Assembly: GCA_910587875.1 (NCBI GenBank)
Contig: CAJUOD010000010.1
Location: 1-39,883 of the forward strand
Length of the DNA stretch: 39,883 nt
Direction: 5' to 3'
DNA from: an uncultured Oscillibacter sp.
GTDB taxonomy: Bacteria; Bacillota; Clostridia; Oscillospirales; Oscillospiraceae
Below are positions 31,708 to 39,883 of this stretch, in pieces; the first letter of the stretch is position 1, and each line of letters begins with the position of its first letter. Both the position numbers and the translations under genes were made by a program. The notes below the pieces were generated by a model. The model did not search any database. It saw nothing but the letters and a program-made list of their open reading frames with translations, and was not told where the DNA came from.

Positions 31708-32154
31708 GTGAAGAAATTCAAGTTCGCTTTGGATACCGTCCTTTCCTACAAGCAGCAGGTGCTGGGCGTCCTCCAGGGGGAGCACGCCGAGGCCGTGGCC
31801 CGGGTCCGGGCCCAGGAGGAGCTGCTGGAAAAGCTCTGGCGGGAGTACCGGGACTGCAACGAGGACTACCGGGACCGCGCGCTGGAGGGCATGCCCGTGA
31901 CGGAGGCCCTGATGTACCAGAGCGCCCTCCGGGCGGCGGAGCTGGAGATCCAGCGGGAGACCAAGCGTCTGGAGGAGCTGGAGGCCGAGGCGGAGAAGCG
32001 CCGGGAGGCCATGGTGGAGGCGAAAAAGGAGACCTCCTCCATCGAGAAGCTCAAGGAGAAGAAGCTGGAGGCCTACCACAAGGAGGAGGCCAAGAGCGAG
32101 GAGCTGTTCATCGAGGAGTTCGTCAGCTCCACCCGGGCCCACGCGGCCTCGTAA
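31708..32154 (+). CDS. fliJ: Flagellar export chaperone FliJ
   Basis: A 148-residue coiled-coil protein, the central stalk of the export ATPase. It opens MKKFKFALDTVLSYKQQ, the usual FliJ start, and is heptad-rich throughout with many Glu/Lys/Arg (LEELEAEAEKRREAMVEAKK). It starts with GTG after AAAGGAG. Confidence 0.92.
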   Translation: MKKFKFALDTVLSYKQQVLGVLQGEHAEAVARVRAQEELLEKLWREYRDCNEDYRDRALEGMPVTEALMYQSALRAAELEIQRETKRLEELEAEAEKRREAMVEAKKETSSIEKLKEKKLEAYHKEEAKSEELFIEEFVSSTRAHAAS

Positions 32155-32226
32155 CTTCGTTCTGAGCGGCGCGTACGCACCGTTTGGAAATAGAGATCTT
32201 ATCATGACAAGGAGGTGAACAAACGT

Positions 32227-33369
32227 ATGGAACAGTTAATCAACACCATGCTGGCAAACACCCAGATCCCCCAGGGAGCCCCGGCGGCGAAGAAGGGCGA
32301 GTCCTCCGCACAGAAGGACGGCTTCCAGAAGCTGCTGGAGCAAAAGCAGGGAAGCGACGCCCCTCAGGCCGCCAAGCAGCCGGAGAAGACGGAAACTCCC
32401 CAGAAGACTCAGGAGGCCCAGAACACGGATAAGCCCCAGGAGACGGAGACTCCGGTCCAGACCGCTCCCAAGAGCGAGAAGGAGCTGGAGGACCAGATGG
32501 CCCTGGCGGCCATGGCGATGCTGCAGAATCCGGTGGTGCCTGTGGAGCAGGCCATGACGCCGGAGGTCCAGGCGGAGGCCGTGGCGGACGAAATCGCCCC
32601 CCTGGCGGCGGAGATCGTCCTGACCCCGGAGGCCCAGGAGCTGGTTCCCGAGACGGAGCAGCCGGTGCTGGAGGCCCCCGCGGAGGAGGGCGAGGCCCAG
32701 ACCGTGGACCAGGCGGTCCAAATGGAGGAGCTTCCCCAGACCATTGAGGCCCCGGAGGCAGCCCGGGAAACGGAGGGCCGCACCGTGGAGGTCCAGGTGG
32801 AGGCCGGCGAGGCCCGGGACACGGAAACCGCCGACACAGAGGAGAACCCCGAGGTCCAGGGCGCGGAGACCGAGGCCCCCGTCTTTGAGGACGTGAAGGC
32901 TGTCCCGGTGAAGGTGGGCGAGGCCCCCAAGGCCGCCGAGACCGCCGAGACCGAGAACATCGGAAACCAGATTGGACCCAAGCTGGTGGAAATCACCTCT
33001 GTTACCGGCGAGTCCGGAGGACAGAGCGTCACCATCAACCTGGACCCCGCGAACCTGGGCAAGCTGCAAATCGAAGTGGGCCTGAGCAAGGACGGGACCC
33101 TGTACGTCCACGTCAACGCCGAGAACAGCCGGACCCAGAACCTGCTGTCCCGCAACAGCGAGAGCCTGGCGGCCATCCTGGGCAAGTACACCCAGCAGGA
33201 GGTCCAGGTGGAAGTCCCCCGTCAGGAGGAAAGCCAGCGGCAGGACCTTTACGAGCAGCAGCAGGAGCACCACCAGCAGAGGCAGCAGGAGCAGCGCCGG
33301 AAGCAGGAGCACGGCGAGGACTTCCTCCAGCAGCTCCGGCTGGGACTGATCCCCCTGGACGGGGAATGA
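32227..33369 (+). CDS. fliK: Flagellar hook-length control protein FliK
   Basis: A 380-residue ruler protein. A long, very acidic, Glu/Pro/Thr-rich N-terminal region without predicted fold leads to the C-terminal Flg_hook domain (VTINLDPANLGKLQIEVGL, LYVHVNAENSRTQNLL). A Gln/Glu/Arg tail rich in QQ runs follows. I prefer the ATG at 32227 over the GTG at 32215, because the GGAGG lies directly against that GTG. Low sequence conservation outside the C-terminus is normal. Confidence 0.9.
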   Translation: MEQLINTMLANTQIPQGAPAAKKGESSAQKDGFQKLLEQKQGSDAPQAAKQPEKTETPQKTQEAQNTDKPQETETPVQTAPKSEKELEDQMALAAMAMLQNPVVPVEQAMTPEVQAEAVADEIAPLAAEIVLTPEAQELVPETEQPVLEAPAEEGEAQTVDQAVQMEELPQTIEAPEAARETEGRTVEVQVEAGEARDTETADTEENPEVQGAETEAPVFEDVKAVPVKVGEAPKAAETAETENIGNQIGPKLVEITSVTGESGGQSVTINLDPANLGKLQIEVGLSKDGTLYVHVNAENSRTQNLLSRNSESLAAILGKYTQQEVQVEVPRQEESQRQDLYEQQQEHHQQRQQEQRRKQEHGEDFLQQLRLGLIPLDGE

Positions 33370-33394
33370 CCTTTTTAAGAAAGGAAGTGAGTAA

Positions 33395-34018
33395 GTGAGC
33401 AACAGCTTAATGAGCGATATCGGGAGCCTGTACGGGGCCCACAAGGTGGGAAACAAAGATATTACCATCGCGAAAAAGGGCAGCAACTCCGACCTGGATA
33501 TGCTGGACTTCATCACCCTGATGATCGCCCAAATGAGCAACCAGGGAATCGACGACACCATGGACACCTCGGAAATGCTGAACCAGATGGTCCAGATGCA
33601 GATGATCCAATCCATGGTCAACATGACGGACGCCACCACCATGAACTACGCCGCCTCCCTGGTGGAGAAGATGATCACGGTGGGCACGCTGGGAGAAGAC
33701 GGCAAGCTCCAGGAGGTCTATGGGGAAGTCACCGGAACGGGCACCATGGACGGGCAGCAGGTGATCTTCATAGACAACGATAAATATTACTATCTCAGCG
33801 ACATCATGGCCGTGGGAAAACTCCCCCCGAAAAAGGAAGAAGAGGACGACGAGGAAGGCGACAAGACGGAAGGCGTCGACAAGCCTGCCCAGAAGCCGGA
33901 CGAGACGGAAAAACCCGGAGAGACCGAAAAGCCGGACGAGACCGTGCCGCCCAGCGACAAGACGGAAAACCCGGAATACAGCGGAGCGGACGGAGCACCA
34001 AACGACAGCGAAGGCTGA
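33395..34018 (+). CDS. flgD: Hook-capping protein FlgD, short form
   Basis: A 207-residue hook scaffold. The conserved N-terminal domain (MLDFITLMIAQMSNQGIDD, EMLNQMVQMQMIQSMVNM) is intact. The Tudor/Ig-like domains are reduced to a short beta region, and the C-terminal 65 residues are an acidic, repetitive tail of KPDETEKPGETEKP type. GTG start after GAAAGGAAG. This is followed by the flagellar operon protein and flgE, the usual order. Confidence 0.88.
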   Translation: MSNSLMSDIGSLYGAHKVGNKDITIAKKGSNSDLDMLDFITLMIAQMSNQGIDDTMDTSEMLNQMVQMQMIQSMVNMTDATTMNYAASLVEKMITVGTLGEDGKLQEVYGEVTGTGTMDGQQVIFIDNDKYYYLSDIMAVGKLPPKKEEEDDEEGDKTEGVDKPAQKPDETEKPGETEKPDETVPPSDKTENPEYSGADGAPNDSEG

Positions 34019-34030
34019 GGTGAATCCCAC

Positions 34031-34399
34031 ATGATCGAACGCATAGCAAGACAGAGCCAAATCCAGCAGATACCGGACGCAGGGAAGCGTGCGGCTGCGG
34101 GCGGCTTCGCCATGGCCTTGCAGGCGGAGCTGACCAGGGCCGGACAGGAAGTCCAATTCTCCAAACACGCCATGAGCCGGGCTGAGGAGCGGGGCATCGA
34201 GATCACCCCGGGACTCATCGACCAGATCAAGGGCAGCATGGTGCGGGCCCAGGCCAAGGGAGCCACCAACATCCTGGCCATGGACACCGAAAAGGCCTTC
34301 ATCATCAACGTCCCCCACGGAAAAGTGATCACGGCAATCACTCAGGACGAAATGAAGGACAGCGTATTCACCAATATCGACGGCGCCGTGTTCCTGTAA
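34031..34399 (+). CDS. Flagellar operon protein (TIGR02530-like)
   Basis: A 122-residue protein of the family found between flgD and flgE in Firmicutes and spirochaetes. The signature FSKHAMSRAEERGIEITPGL and the strand-rich FIINVPHGKVITAIT match my memory of it. Its exact role is not established, though it is needed for hook assembly or export in some species (family knowledge, moderate certainty). GAGGTG precedes the ATG 12 bases after flgD. Confidence 0.82.
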   Translation: MIERIARQSQIQQIPDAGKRAAAGGFAMALQAELTRAGQEVQFSKHAMSRAEERGIEITPGLIDQIKGSMVRAQAKGATNILAMDTEKAFIINVPHGKVITAITQDEMKDSVFTNIDGAVFL

Positions 34400-34496
34400 G
34401 CGAAATGGCAGGACCGGTTTTTCGGAGGCCATCGGGTCCCGCCCGATTGACGGGGCCCGGACGGCGCCAAGGATTTGAAAGGAGTTCAAGTTCCCT

Positions 34497-35804
34497 ATGA
34501 CCGGATCAATGTACGCATCTGTGGCGGGCCTGCGGGCCCACATGCAGAAGCTCTCCGTAATCGGAAACAACGTGGCCAACGTGAATACCCAGGGCTACAA
34601 AAAACAGCGGACCATGTTCCGCGACAGCATCTACTCCAATTACTCCAGCGGCGGAAACGGGACGTCCGTCGTGGGCGGCATCAACCCCTCTCAGATCGGC
34701 TACGGCTCCATGGTGGGCAGCATCGATCTGAACATGTCCTCCGCCAGCTACAACCCCGGCAGCCCCATGGACTGCGCCCTGGTTGGCGACGGCTTCTTCC
34801 TGGTGGGAGACAAAACCGTGGCCAACAGCATCGACGGAACGAACCCCAACTCCCTGAAGTCTCTGACCCTGACCCGGGTGGGCGACTTCCAGTTCAAGGC
34901 CGACGGCTACCTCTGCGACGGCAAGGGAAACGTGGTTTACGGCTTCATGACCATCGGCGAGGACGAAGAGGGCAATCCCATCGTCAGCGACCAGCTGGTC
35001 CCCATCCGCAAGCCCCACTGGGAGCGGGTGCCCACCTCGACGACGACGACGGACGACGACGGAAACACGGTCACGACGAACGGTTTCAAATATGAGATCC
35101 GCTACGCCACGGACAAGACCGGAAAAGAAACCACCGGCACCGGAGGAAACGGCACCACCACCACAAAAGAGGTGGGCCCCCTCCAGGATGTGAACAAGCC
35201 CCAGCACGAGAGCAACTGGGTCGACAAATCCACAGGCGAGAAGCTGGACAAAGACACGGTGGAGAAAAATCCGGAGCGCGTGGCGGACCTGGACTTCGCC
35301 GAGTTCTCCAACATCACCATCAACCAGGACACGGGCGCCATCGTGGGCATCTGCCGGGAGGGCGATCTGCCGGTGACCATGGGATACCTGGCCATCGGAA
35401 GCGTCACGAACCCCAACGGCGTCAGCCACACGGGAGAGTCCTACTACAAGTGCCAGGACGGCGCGGGCGACCTGCGGGTCTGCATGCTGGGCGGCGTCCA
35501 GAGCGAGCTGGGCATCTCCAACGTGAACAGCTACATGTGCAAACCGAAAGACGACGCCGCCGGAGGCGGCGCGGGCGGAGGTACGGGCGGCACGGGCGAC
35601 ACGCAGCCCCCCTATCCCGCGGGCACGGCCATCCTCTCCACCGGCGGCACCAAGATCATGGTGGGCTTCCTGGAGGCCCCCAACGTGGACCTGGCGGAGG
35701 AGATCTCCGAGCTCATCACCACCCAGCGCGGCTACCAGGCCAACACCCGCATCGTCACCGTCACCGACTCCATGCTGGAAGAGCTGGTCAACATGAAGCG
35801 CTGA
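34497..35804 (+). CDS. flgE: Flagellar hook protein FlgE
   Basis: A 435-residue hook subunit. The N-terminal MYASVAGLRAHMQKLSVIGNNVANVNTQGYKKQ and C-terminal VDLAEEISELITTQRGYQA regions form the D0 coiled coil. The middle is variable, with a Thr/Asp/Lys-rich stretch (about 180-250) and a Gly-rich loop near 355-370. An AAAGGAG lies 12 bases before the ATG. The C-terminal motif also occurs in FlgF/FlgG, but the size and position after flgD point to FlgE. Confidence 0.9.
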   Translation: MTGSMYASVAGLRAHMQKLSVIGNNVANVNTQGYKKQRTMFRDSIYSNYSSGGNGTSVVGGINPSQIGYGSMVGSIDLNMSSASYNPGSPMDCALVGDGFFLVGDKTVANSIDGTNPNSLKSLTLTRVGDFQFKADGYLCDGKGNVVYGFMTIGEDEEGNPIVSDQLVPIRKPHWERVPTSTTTTDDDGNTVTTNGFKYEIRYATDKTGKETTGTGGNGTTTTKEVGPLQDVNKPQHESNWVDKSTGEKLDKDTVEKNPERVADLDFAEFSNITINQDTGAIVGICREGDLPVTMGYLAIGSVTNPNGVSHTGESYYKCQDGAGDLRVCMLGGVQSELGISNVNSYMCKPKDDAAGGGAGGGTGGTGDTQPPYPAGTAILSTGGTKIMVGFLEAPNVDLAEEISELITTQRGYQANTRIVTVTDSMLEELVNMKR

Positions 35805-35866
35805 CAGCTTTTCTGACCTCTGATCACCGAGCGGAACGCTCATCGAACTGCTGAATAAAACAGTTG

Positions 35867-35896
35867 CCCGCCGGGGCCTTTCCCGGCCCCGGCGGG
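35867..35896 (+). repeat. GC hairpin in the flgE-flbD spacer
   Basis: A perfect 12-bp stem (35867-35878 with 35885-35896) with a 6-base loop and no T tract. It lies just upstream of flbD. A related GGCCGGG/CCCGGCC hairpin occurs before motA (about 36154-36175). Confidence 0.55.
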
Positions 35897-35916
35897 GCAT
35901 GAAAGGGCGGTCTATT

Positions 35917-36132
35917 ATGATCCTTTTGACAAAGAGAAACCACGACAAGCTCCTGGTGAACCACCTCCAGATCGAGCACATCGAGTGCATCCCCGAGACC
36001 AAAATCACCATGATGAACCACGACTACTACCTGGTCCGGGAGAGCGTGGAGGATATCATCCATAAAATCGCGGAGTACAACGCCAAGGTCCAGGATATCC
36101 ACCGCGAGATCGCGGTATCGGACAAGCGTTGA
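35917..36132 (+). CDS. flbD: FlbD-family flagellar protein
   Basis: A 71-residue protein with the FlbD opening MILLTKRNHDKLLVNHLQIEHIE and ESVEDIIHKI. The family is found between flgE and motA in Firmicutes and spirochaetes, with no well-defined biochemical role. The start at 35917 has AAAGGGCGG upstream; the ATG at 35899 lacks a ribosome site. Confidence 0.88.
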   Translation: MILLTKRNHDKLLVNHLQIEHIECIPETKITMMNHDYYLVRESVEDIIHKIAEYNAKVQDIHREIAVSDKR

Positions 36133-36191
36133 TCGAATATAGATAAAATTCACAGGCCGGGGCCCCTGCCCGGCCGAGGGGGCATTTCTAT

Positions 36192-37046
36192 ATGAATATA
36201 AACTATATCATCGGTATCGCCGGCGCGTTCGGCGTGTTCCTGCTGGGCTGCGTCATGGGCATCAACATCGGCCCCGCGGCCGCGGCGGCCGGGAAGAAAC
36301 TAATTGAGTTCAACCCGGGCAACCTCTGGAACTTCTTCGACGCGGCATCCATCTTCATCACCATCGGGTGCACGCTGTTCATCGTGGCGGCCAGTTTCCC
36401 GGGGCCTATGCTCAAGGCCATGCCCAAGCACTTCAAGATCATCCTGAACAACAAGCTGTTCGACCCCAAGGGCTACATTGACCAGCTGGTGGAGCTGGCC
36501 CAGATTGCCCGTAAGAACGGCCTGCTGTCCCTGGAGGAAAAGGCCAACGAGCAGTCCGACCCCTTCTTCAAGCAGGCCATCATGCTCATCGTGGACGCCA
36601 ACGACCAGGATAAGGTCCGGGGCATTTTGGAAAACGACATCGAGTGCATGTCCGCCCGGCACGAGGATGCGGCGGCGCTCTATGACAAGGCGTCCAGCGT
36701 GGCCCCGGCCTTCGGCATGGTGGGTACGCTGGTGGGTCTGATCAACATGCTGAAATCCATGAACCTCTCCGGCGAGGGCGGCTCCGACTCCCTGGGCACC
36801 AGCATGGGCACCGCCCTGATCACCACGCTGTACGGGTGCTTGCTGGCCCACATGGTCTTTGGACCCGTGGCCCAGCTCCTCCGGGGGCGGGACAGCGAGG
36901 AGGTCCTGTGCAAGCAGATCATCGTGGAGGGCGTCATGGCCATCCAGGCCGGCGAGAACCCCAAGTCTCTGCGGGAGCGCCTTCTGACCTACATGTCCCA
37001 GAAGCAGCGCGAGATGGGCGGAGAGTCCGGCGGCGAGGCGAAGTAA
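36192..37046 (+). CDS. motA: Flagellar motor stator protein MotA
   Basis: A 284-residue proton-channel stator subunit with four membrane helices (about 4-24, 51-68, 168-188, 205-225). A cytoplasmic loop holds the charged torque residues. The signature ASSVAPAFGMVGTLVGLINML contains the conserved prolines. It pairs with MotB, encoded 16 bases downstream. GAGGGGG precedes the start. Confidence 0.95.
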   Translation: MNINYIIGIAGAFGVFLLGCVMGINIGPAAAAAGKKLIEFNPGNLWNFFDAASIFITIGCTLFIVAASFPGPMLKAMPKHFKIILNNKLFDPKGYIDQLVELAQIARKNGLLSLEEKANEQSDPFFKQAIMLIVDANDQDKVRGILENDIECMSARHEDAAALYDKASSVAPAFGMVGTLVGLINMLKSMNLSGEGGSDSLGTSMGTALITTLYGCLLAHMVFGPVAQLLRGRDSEEVLCKQIIVEGVMAIQAGENPKSLRERLLTYMSQKQREMGGESGGEAK

Positions 37047-37062
37047 GGAAAGGTGAGCGGCA

Positions 37063-37860
37063 ATGGCTCTTAAGAAAAAAAGCAGCGGAGGCGGCGGCGC
37101 CAACTGGATGGATACATACGGCGACATGGTGACGCTGCTGCTGTGCTTCTTCGTTCTGCTGTATTCCATGTCCACCATCAGCGAGGATAAGTGGAAGGCC
37201 ATCGTCCAGAGCTTCAACCCCACGGCGGTAGAGGACGTCCGGGCCACCACCGGCGCGGGAGGACCCGACGCCGATAACTCCGGCGAGTCCGGCCACGAGC
37301 CCACGCCGGAGGAGATCGAGGAGCAGCAGGAGCAGGTGGAGCAGGATATGCAGGCCCTGCTGGAGGCCATCGAGGCCTTCGTCCAGCAGCAGAATCTCCA
37401 GGACGCGATTACGGTCAGCTCGGACGGCGGGAAGATTTTTATCACCTTCAGTCAGTCCGTCTTCTTCGCGGGGGAGAGCGCGGTCATCCGGAAGGAGGCG
37501 TACCCCGTGCTGGATCAGGTCAGCGAGATGCTCAGCGGCGTGGCCGAGTCTCTGGACGAGGTCCGGGTCCAGGGCCACACGGCCCGGGCGGGCCAGGGGC
37601 CCAACAACGTGGTCAACGATCGGACGCTGGCCAGCAACCGGGCGGCCAACGTGGTCATCTATATTCAGGAGCACAGCATGGTGCCCCCCAGCTGCCTGGT
37701 CAGCGAGGGCTTCGGCGAATGGCGCCCCGTGGCGGCCAACGACACCGCCGAGGACCGGGCGAAGAACCGCCGGGTGGAAATGATCATCAGCGGCCGGGAC
37801 ATCGAGGCCGAGTTCGAGGAAAACGGCGGCATCCAGCAATATATTGTCATGACGTCGTAA
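37063..37860 (+). CDS. motB: Flagellar motor stator protein MotB
   Basis: A 265-residue stator anchor. One membrane helix (about 20-40) carries the proton-binding Asp in WMDTYGDMVTLLLCFFVLLY. A plug/linker follows, rich in Glu/Gln (EEIEEQQEQVEQD), then the C-terminal OmpA-like peptidoglycan-binding domain (VQGHTAR, LASNRAANVVIYI, NRRVEMII). The tail ends IQQYIVMTS. Confidence 0.95.
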   Translation: MALKKKSSGGGGANWMDTYGDMVTLLLCFFVLLYSMSTISEDKWKAIVQSFNPTAVEDVRATTGAGGPDADNSGESGHEPTPEEIEEQQEQVEQDMQALLEAIEAFVQQQNLQDAITVSSDGGKIFITFSQSVFFAGESAVIRKEAYPVLDQVSEMLSGVAESLDEVRVQGHTARAGQGPNNVVNDRTLASNRAANVVIYIQEHSMVPPSCLVSEGFGEWRPVAANDTAEDRAKNRRVEMIISGRDIEAEFEENGGIQQYIVMTS

Positions 37861-37912
37861 CGCGTCCACCGGCGGACTTTGGCCGGAATCCAGGCAGAAT
37901 AGGGGGGATGAC

Positions 37913-38917
37913 ATGGCAGACGTATTATCGCAAGCGCAGATCGACGCTTTGCTGAACGCGGTTCGAAGCGGAGACAAGGATCTGGACCAATCCGGCGAGA
38001 AGCAGGAAAAGAAGTACCAGAAATACGACTTCAGCAGTCCCCGTAAATTCACCAAAGACCGCATTAAGATGCTCAACGGCATCTTTGACAACTACTCCCG
38101 GGTAATCAGCTCCCGGCTGAACGCCCGCCTCCGCTCCACCTGTGAGGTCACGGTGGAGAGCATCGAGGAACAGCGCTATTACGAGTTCTCCAACGCCCTG
38201 ACGGAGGGCGACGTGCTGGGCATGATCGACGTGGAGCTGAAGGGGCAGATGCAGGAGACCCCGGCCATGCTCTTTATCTCCACCAGCACGGCGCTGAGCA
38301 TGATGGACCGGATGCTGGGCGGCGAGGGCGCCGTGGACGACGAGCTGGAGGACGACTACAGCTACACGGACCTGGAGCTGAAGCTCTACGAGGACCTGGC
38401 GGACGACACCGTGAAGGTGATGGACCGGAGCTGGGAGAATTACGTGCCCATCCACTTCACCTACAGCCGCACGGAGGTCAACCCCACGCTGAACCAGGTC
38501 ATCGGCCTGGACGAGACGGTGGTCATCGTGGACCTGAAGCTGCAGTTCCCCAACATGGCGGGCCGCATGAGCGTGTGCCTGCCGGGGGAGGTCCTGGCAA
38601 ACGTCTTCGCGGAGATCAGCCGGGAGAGCCCCATGCGCCGCACGGCGGCGGAGGACAAATCCGAGGAGATCTTCGACAAGCTGCGGGATTCCAAGCTGGA
38701 GATCATCGCGGAGCTGGCCAGCGCCCAGCTGTCCCTCAGCGATATCTACCACCTGAATGTGGGGGACGTCATCGACCTTGGACAGCCCAAGGAATCCCCC
38801 ATTTACCTGGAAATCGGCGGCTACCACTGGTTCACCGGAAAGATGGGTACCCACAAGAAAAACATGGCTGTGAAAATAGATGAAGTATGCTATCAGCTTG
38901 AGCAAAGGAGCGAGTAG
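37913..38917 (+). CDS. fliM: Flagellar motor switch protein FliM
   Basis: A 334-residue C-ring protein. The N-terminal CheY-P-binding peptide is present (MADVLSQAQIDALLNAV), followed by the CheC-like middle domain and a C-terminal SpoA/FliN-like domain (LSDIYHLNVGDVIDLGQPKE). GGGGGG precedes the ATG. It lies 5 bases before fliY. Confidence 0.95.
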   Translation: MADVLSQAQIDALLNAVRSGDKDLDQSGEKQEKKYQKYDFSSPRKFTKDRIKMLNGIFDNYSRVISSRLNARLRSTCEVTVESIEEQRYYEFSNALTEGDVLGMIDVELKGQMQETPAMLFISTSTALSMMDRMLGGEGAVDDELEDDYSYTDLELKLYEDLADDTVKVMDRSWENYVPIHFTYSRTEVNPTLNQVIGLDETVVIVDLKLQFPNMAGRMSVCLPGEVLANVFAEISRESPMRRTAAEDKSEEIFDKLRDSKLEIIAELASAQLSLSDIYHLNVGDVIDLGQPKESPIYLEIGGYHWFTGKMGTHKKNMAVKIDEVCYQLEQRSE

Positions 38918-38922
38918 ACGGA

Positions 38923-39883
38923 ATGGAGAAAAAATTATTCAGCCCGATGGAGATAGACGCCCTCGGGGAAATGATGAATATCAGCCTCGGCTCCTCTGCC
39001 ACCGCGGTGTCCAACCTTCTGGAGCACAGAGTCGATATCACAACGCCTAAGGTCACGTCCATCAAGACGGCGGACTTCGCCCTGGGCAACCTGGAGCCCG
39101 CCATGGGCATCGAGATCAAATACGTGGAGGGCCTGGCGGGCAGCAACATCATGCTGCTCAAACGGAGCGACATCAAGGTCATCGTGGACATCCTCATGGG
39201 CGGAGAGACGCCGGACGAGGAATTTGAGCTCAACGAGCTGACCATCAGCGCCGTCTGCGAGGTCATGAACCAGATGATGGGCGCGGCCGCCACGGCCATG
39301 AGCGACTTCCTGGGCTACCAGGTGGACATCTCCACCCCCCAGCCCTTCGAGCTGGAGGACCTGGACGCCTTCAAGAAAAACCATCTCCCCCAGGGGGCGG
39401 ACAACATTGTCATCGTCCGCTTCTCCCTCAAGATTGAGGGAGCCCTGGAGAGCGAGTTCATGAATGTTATGAGCGTGGAGCTGGCCAAGGAGCTTTTGAA
39501 GGGCCTTGGCCTGGGCGACGAGGACGAGGAAGAGGCCGCTCCGGCCCCCGCGCCCGCTGCTCCGGAGCCCGCCCCCGCCCCTGCGGCGGAGCCCGCCTCC
39601 TCCGGCGGAAAGATGAGCCAGGAGGAGATCGAGGCCATGCTGGCGGGCATGAACGGCGGCGGCGCCGAGCCTGAGCCCGCCCCCGCAGCGGAGCCCGAAC
39701 CGGCCTCCAACAAGAAGATGAGCCAGGAGGAGATCGAGGCCATGCTGGCGGGCGTGGCCGGAGGCGGCGCCGAACCCGCGCCCGCCCCCGCGCCGGAGCC
39801 CGAGCCCTCCTCCAGCAAGAAGATGAGCCAGGAGGAAATCGAGGCCATGCTGGCGGGCATGAACGGCGGCGGCACCGAACCCG
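38923..39883 (+). CDS. fliY: Flagellar switch protein FliY, partial, with repeat linker
   Basis: The gene is open to the window end (320 codons visible). Residues 1-195 are two CheC/FliY-type repeats, each keeping the ExxN phosphatase pair: Glu16/Asn19 (EMMN) and Glu113/Asn116 (EVMN). It should therefore dephosphorylate CheY-P. From 200 on, an Ala/Pro/Glu linker carries a 35-residue repeat that begins MSQEEIEAMLAG and recurs exactly every 105 bases (residues 231, 266, 301). The C-terminal FliN-like domain must lie beyond the window. Unlike Bacillus FliY, no such peptide precedes the first CheC repeat, apart from a weak SPMEIDAL. AAAGGAG precedes the ATG. Confidence 0.9.
   Translation, partial: MEKKLFSPMEIDALGEMMNISLGSSATAVSNLLEHRVDITTPKVTSIKTADFALGNLEPAMGIEIKYVEGLAGSNIMLLKRSDIKVIVDILMGGETPDEEFELNELTISAVCEVMNQMMGAAATAMSDFLGYQVDISTPQPFELEDLDAFKKNHLPQGADNIVIVRFSLKIEGALESEFMNVMSVELAKELLKGLGLGDEDEEEAAPAPAPAAPEPAPAPAAEPASSGGKMSQEEIEAMLAGMNGGGAEPEPAPAAEPEPASNKKMSQEEIEAMLAGVAGGGAEPAPAPAPEPEPSSSKKMSQEEIEAMLAGMNGGGTEP
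39613..39883 (+). repeat. 105-bp coding tandem repeat in fliY
   Basis: Units start at 39613, 39718 and 39823, exactly 105 bases apart; the third runs off the window. Each opens with MSQEEIEAMLAG and continues through GGG(A/T)EP into a Pro/Ala/Glu linker ending in Lys-Lys. Near-identity at DNA level suggests recent expansion by slippage or unequal crossover. Confidence 0.9.

Overview
The window is one end of a draft contig from a GC-rich, flagellated Gram-positive anaerobe, most likely a member of class Clostridia. An Oscillospiraceae-type genome in the Oscillibacter/Intestinimonas range is my inference, because no 16S gene is present. The evidence is the CtsR/McsA/ClpC stress operon with CtsR boxes, a FliY-type switch protein with CheC-like domains, FlbD and the 'flagellar operon protein' inside a clostridial-order flagellar operon, strong Shine-Dalgarno sequences, and tRNA genes with encoded CCA ends. 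Bases 1-45 are not genomic: they match the Illumina TruSeq universal adapter.

Region 1 (about 117-7537) is a compact integrative element inserted in the 3' end of a tRNA-Cys gene. It is bounded by a 23-bp direct repeat of the tRNA end, with paired arm-type integrase repeats just inside each end. It encodes a tyrosine integrase, two small excisionase-like HTH proteins, an SF3 (P4/D5-type) helicase, a divergent regulator, a RelE/ParE-RelB/DinJ toxin-antitoxin pair, a stand-alone class II glutamine amidotransferase and several tiny genes. No conjugation, capsid or portal genes are visible. It looks like a satellite or cryptic integrative element that can replicate after excision. It is visibly less GC-rich than the chromosome.

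Region 2 (7515-19628) is chromosomal housekeeping. It holds a tRNA cluster (Val, Asp, Phe, Gly and separately promoted Cys), rluD and lspA, a small membrane protein, the ctsR-mcsA-clpC operon (no mcsB), a 2[4Fe-4S] ferredoxin, and a minus-strand operon mutY - zinc-ribbon protein - tdk - radical SAM protein. It ends with an autoregulated padR operon encoding two membrane proteins, and a coiled-coil hypothetical protein.

Region 3 (19636-39883) is signalling and motility. A minus-strand operon encodes a REC-HD-GYP-GGDEF protein, an HPt protein and a hybrid histidine kinase with two receiver domains. Together these could form a full phosphorelay ending in c-di-GMP turnover. It diverges from a long flagellar operon: flgB-flgC-fliE-fliF-fliG-fliH-fliI-fliJ-fliK-flgD-(flagellar operon protein)-flgE-flbD-motA-motB-fliM-fliY. 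The last gene runs off the window. Its linker carries an exact 35-residue tandem repeat, each unit beginning with a copy of the FliM-type CheY-binding peptide, which is the most unusual protein feature here.
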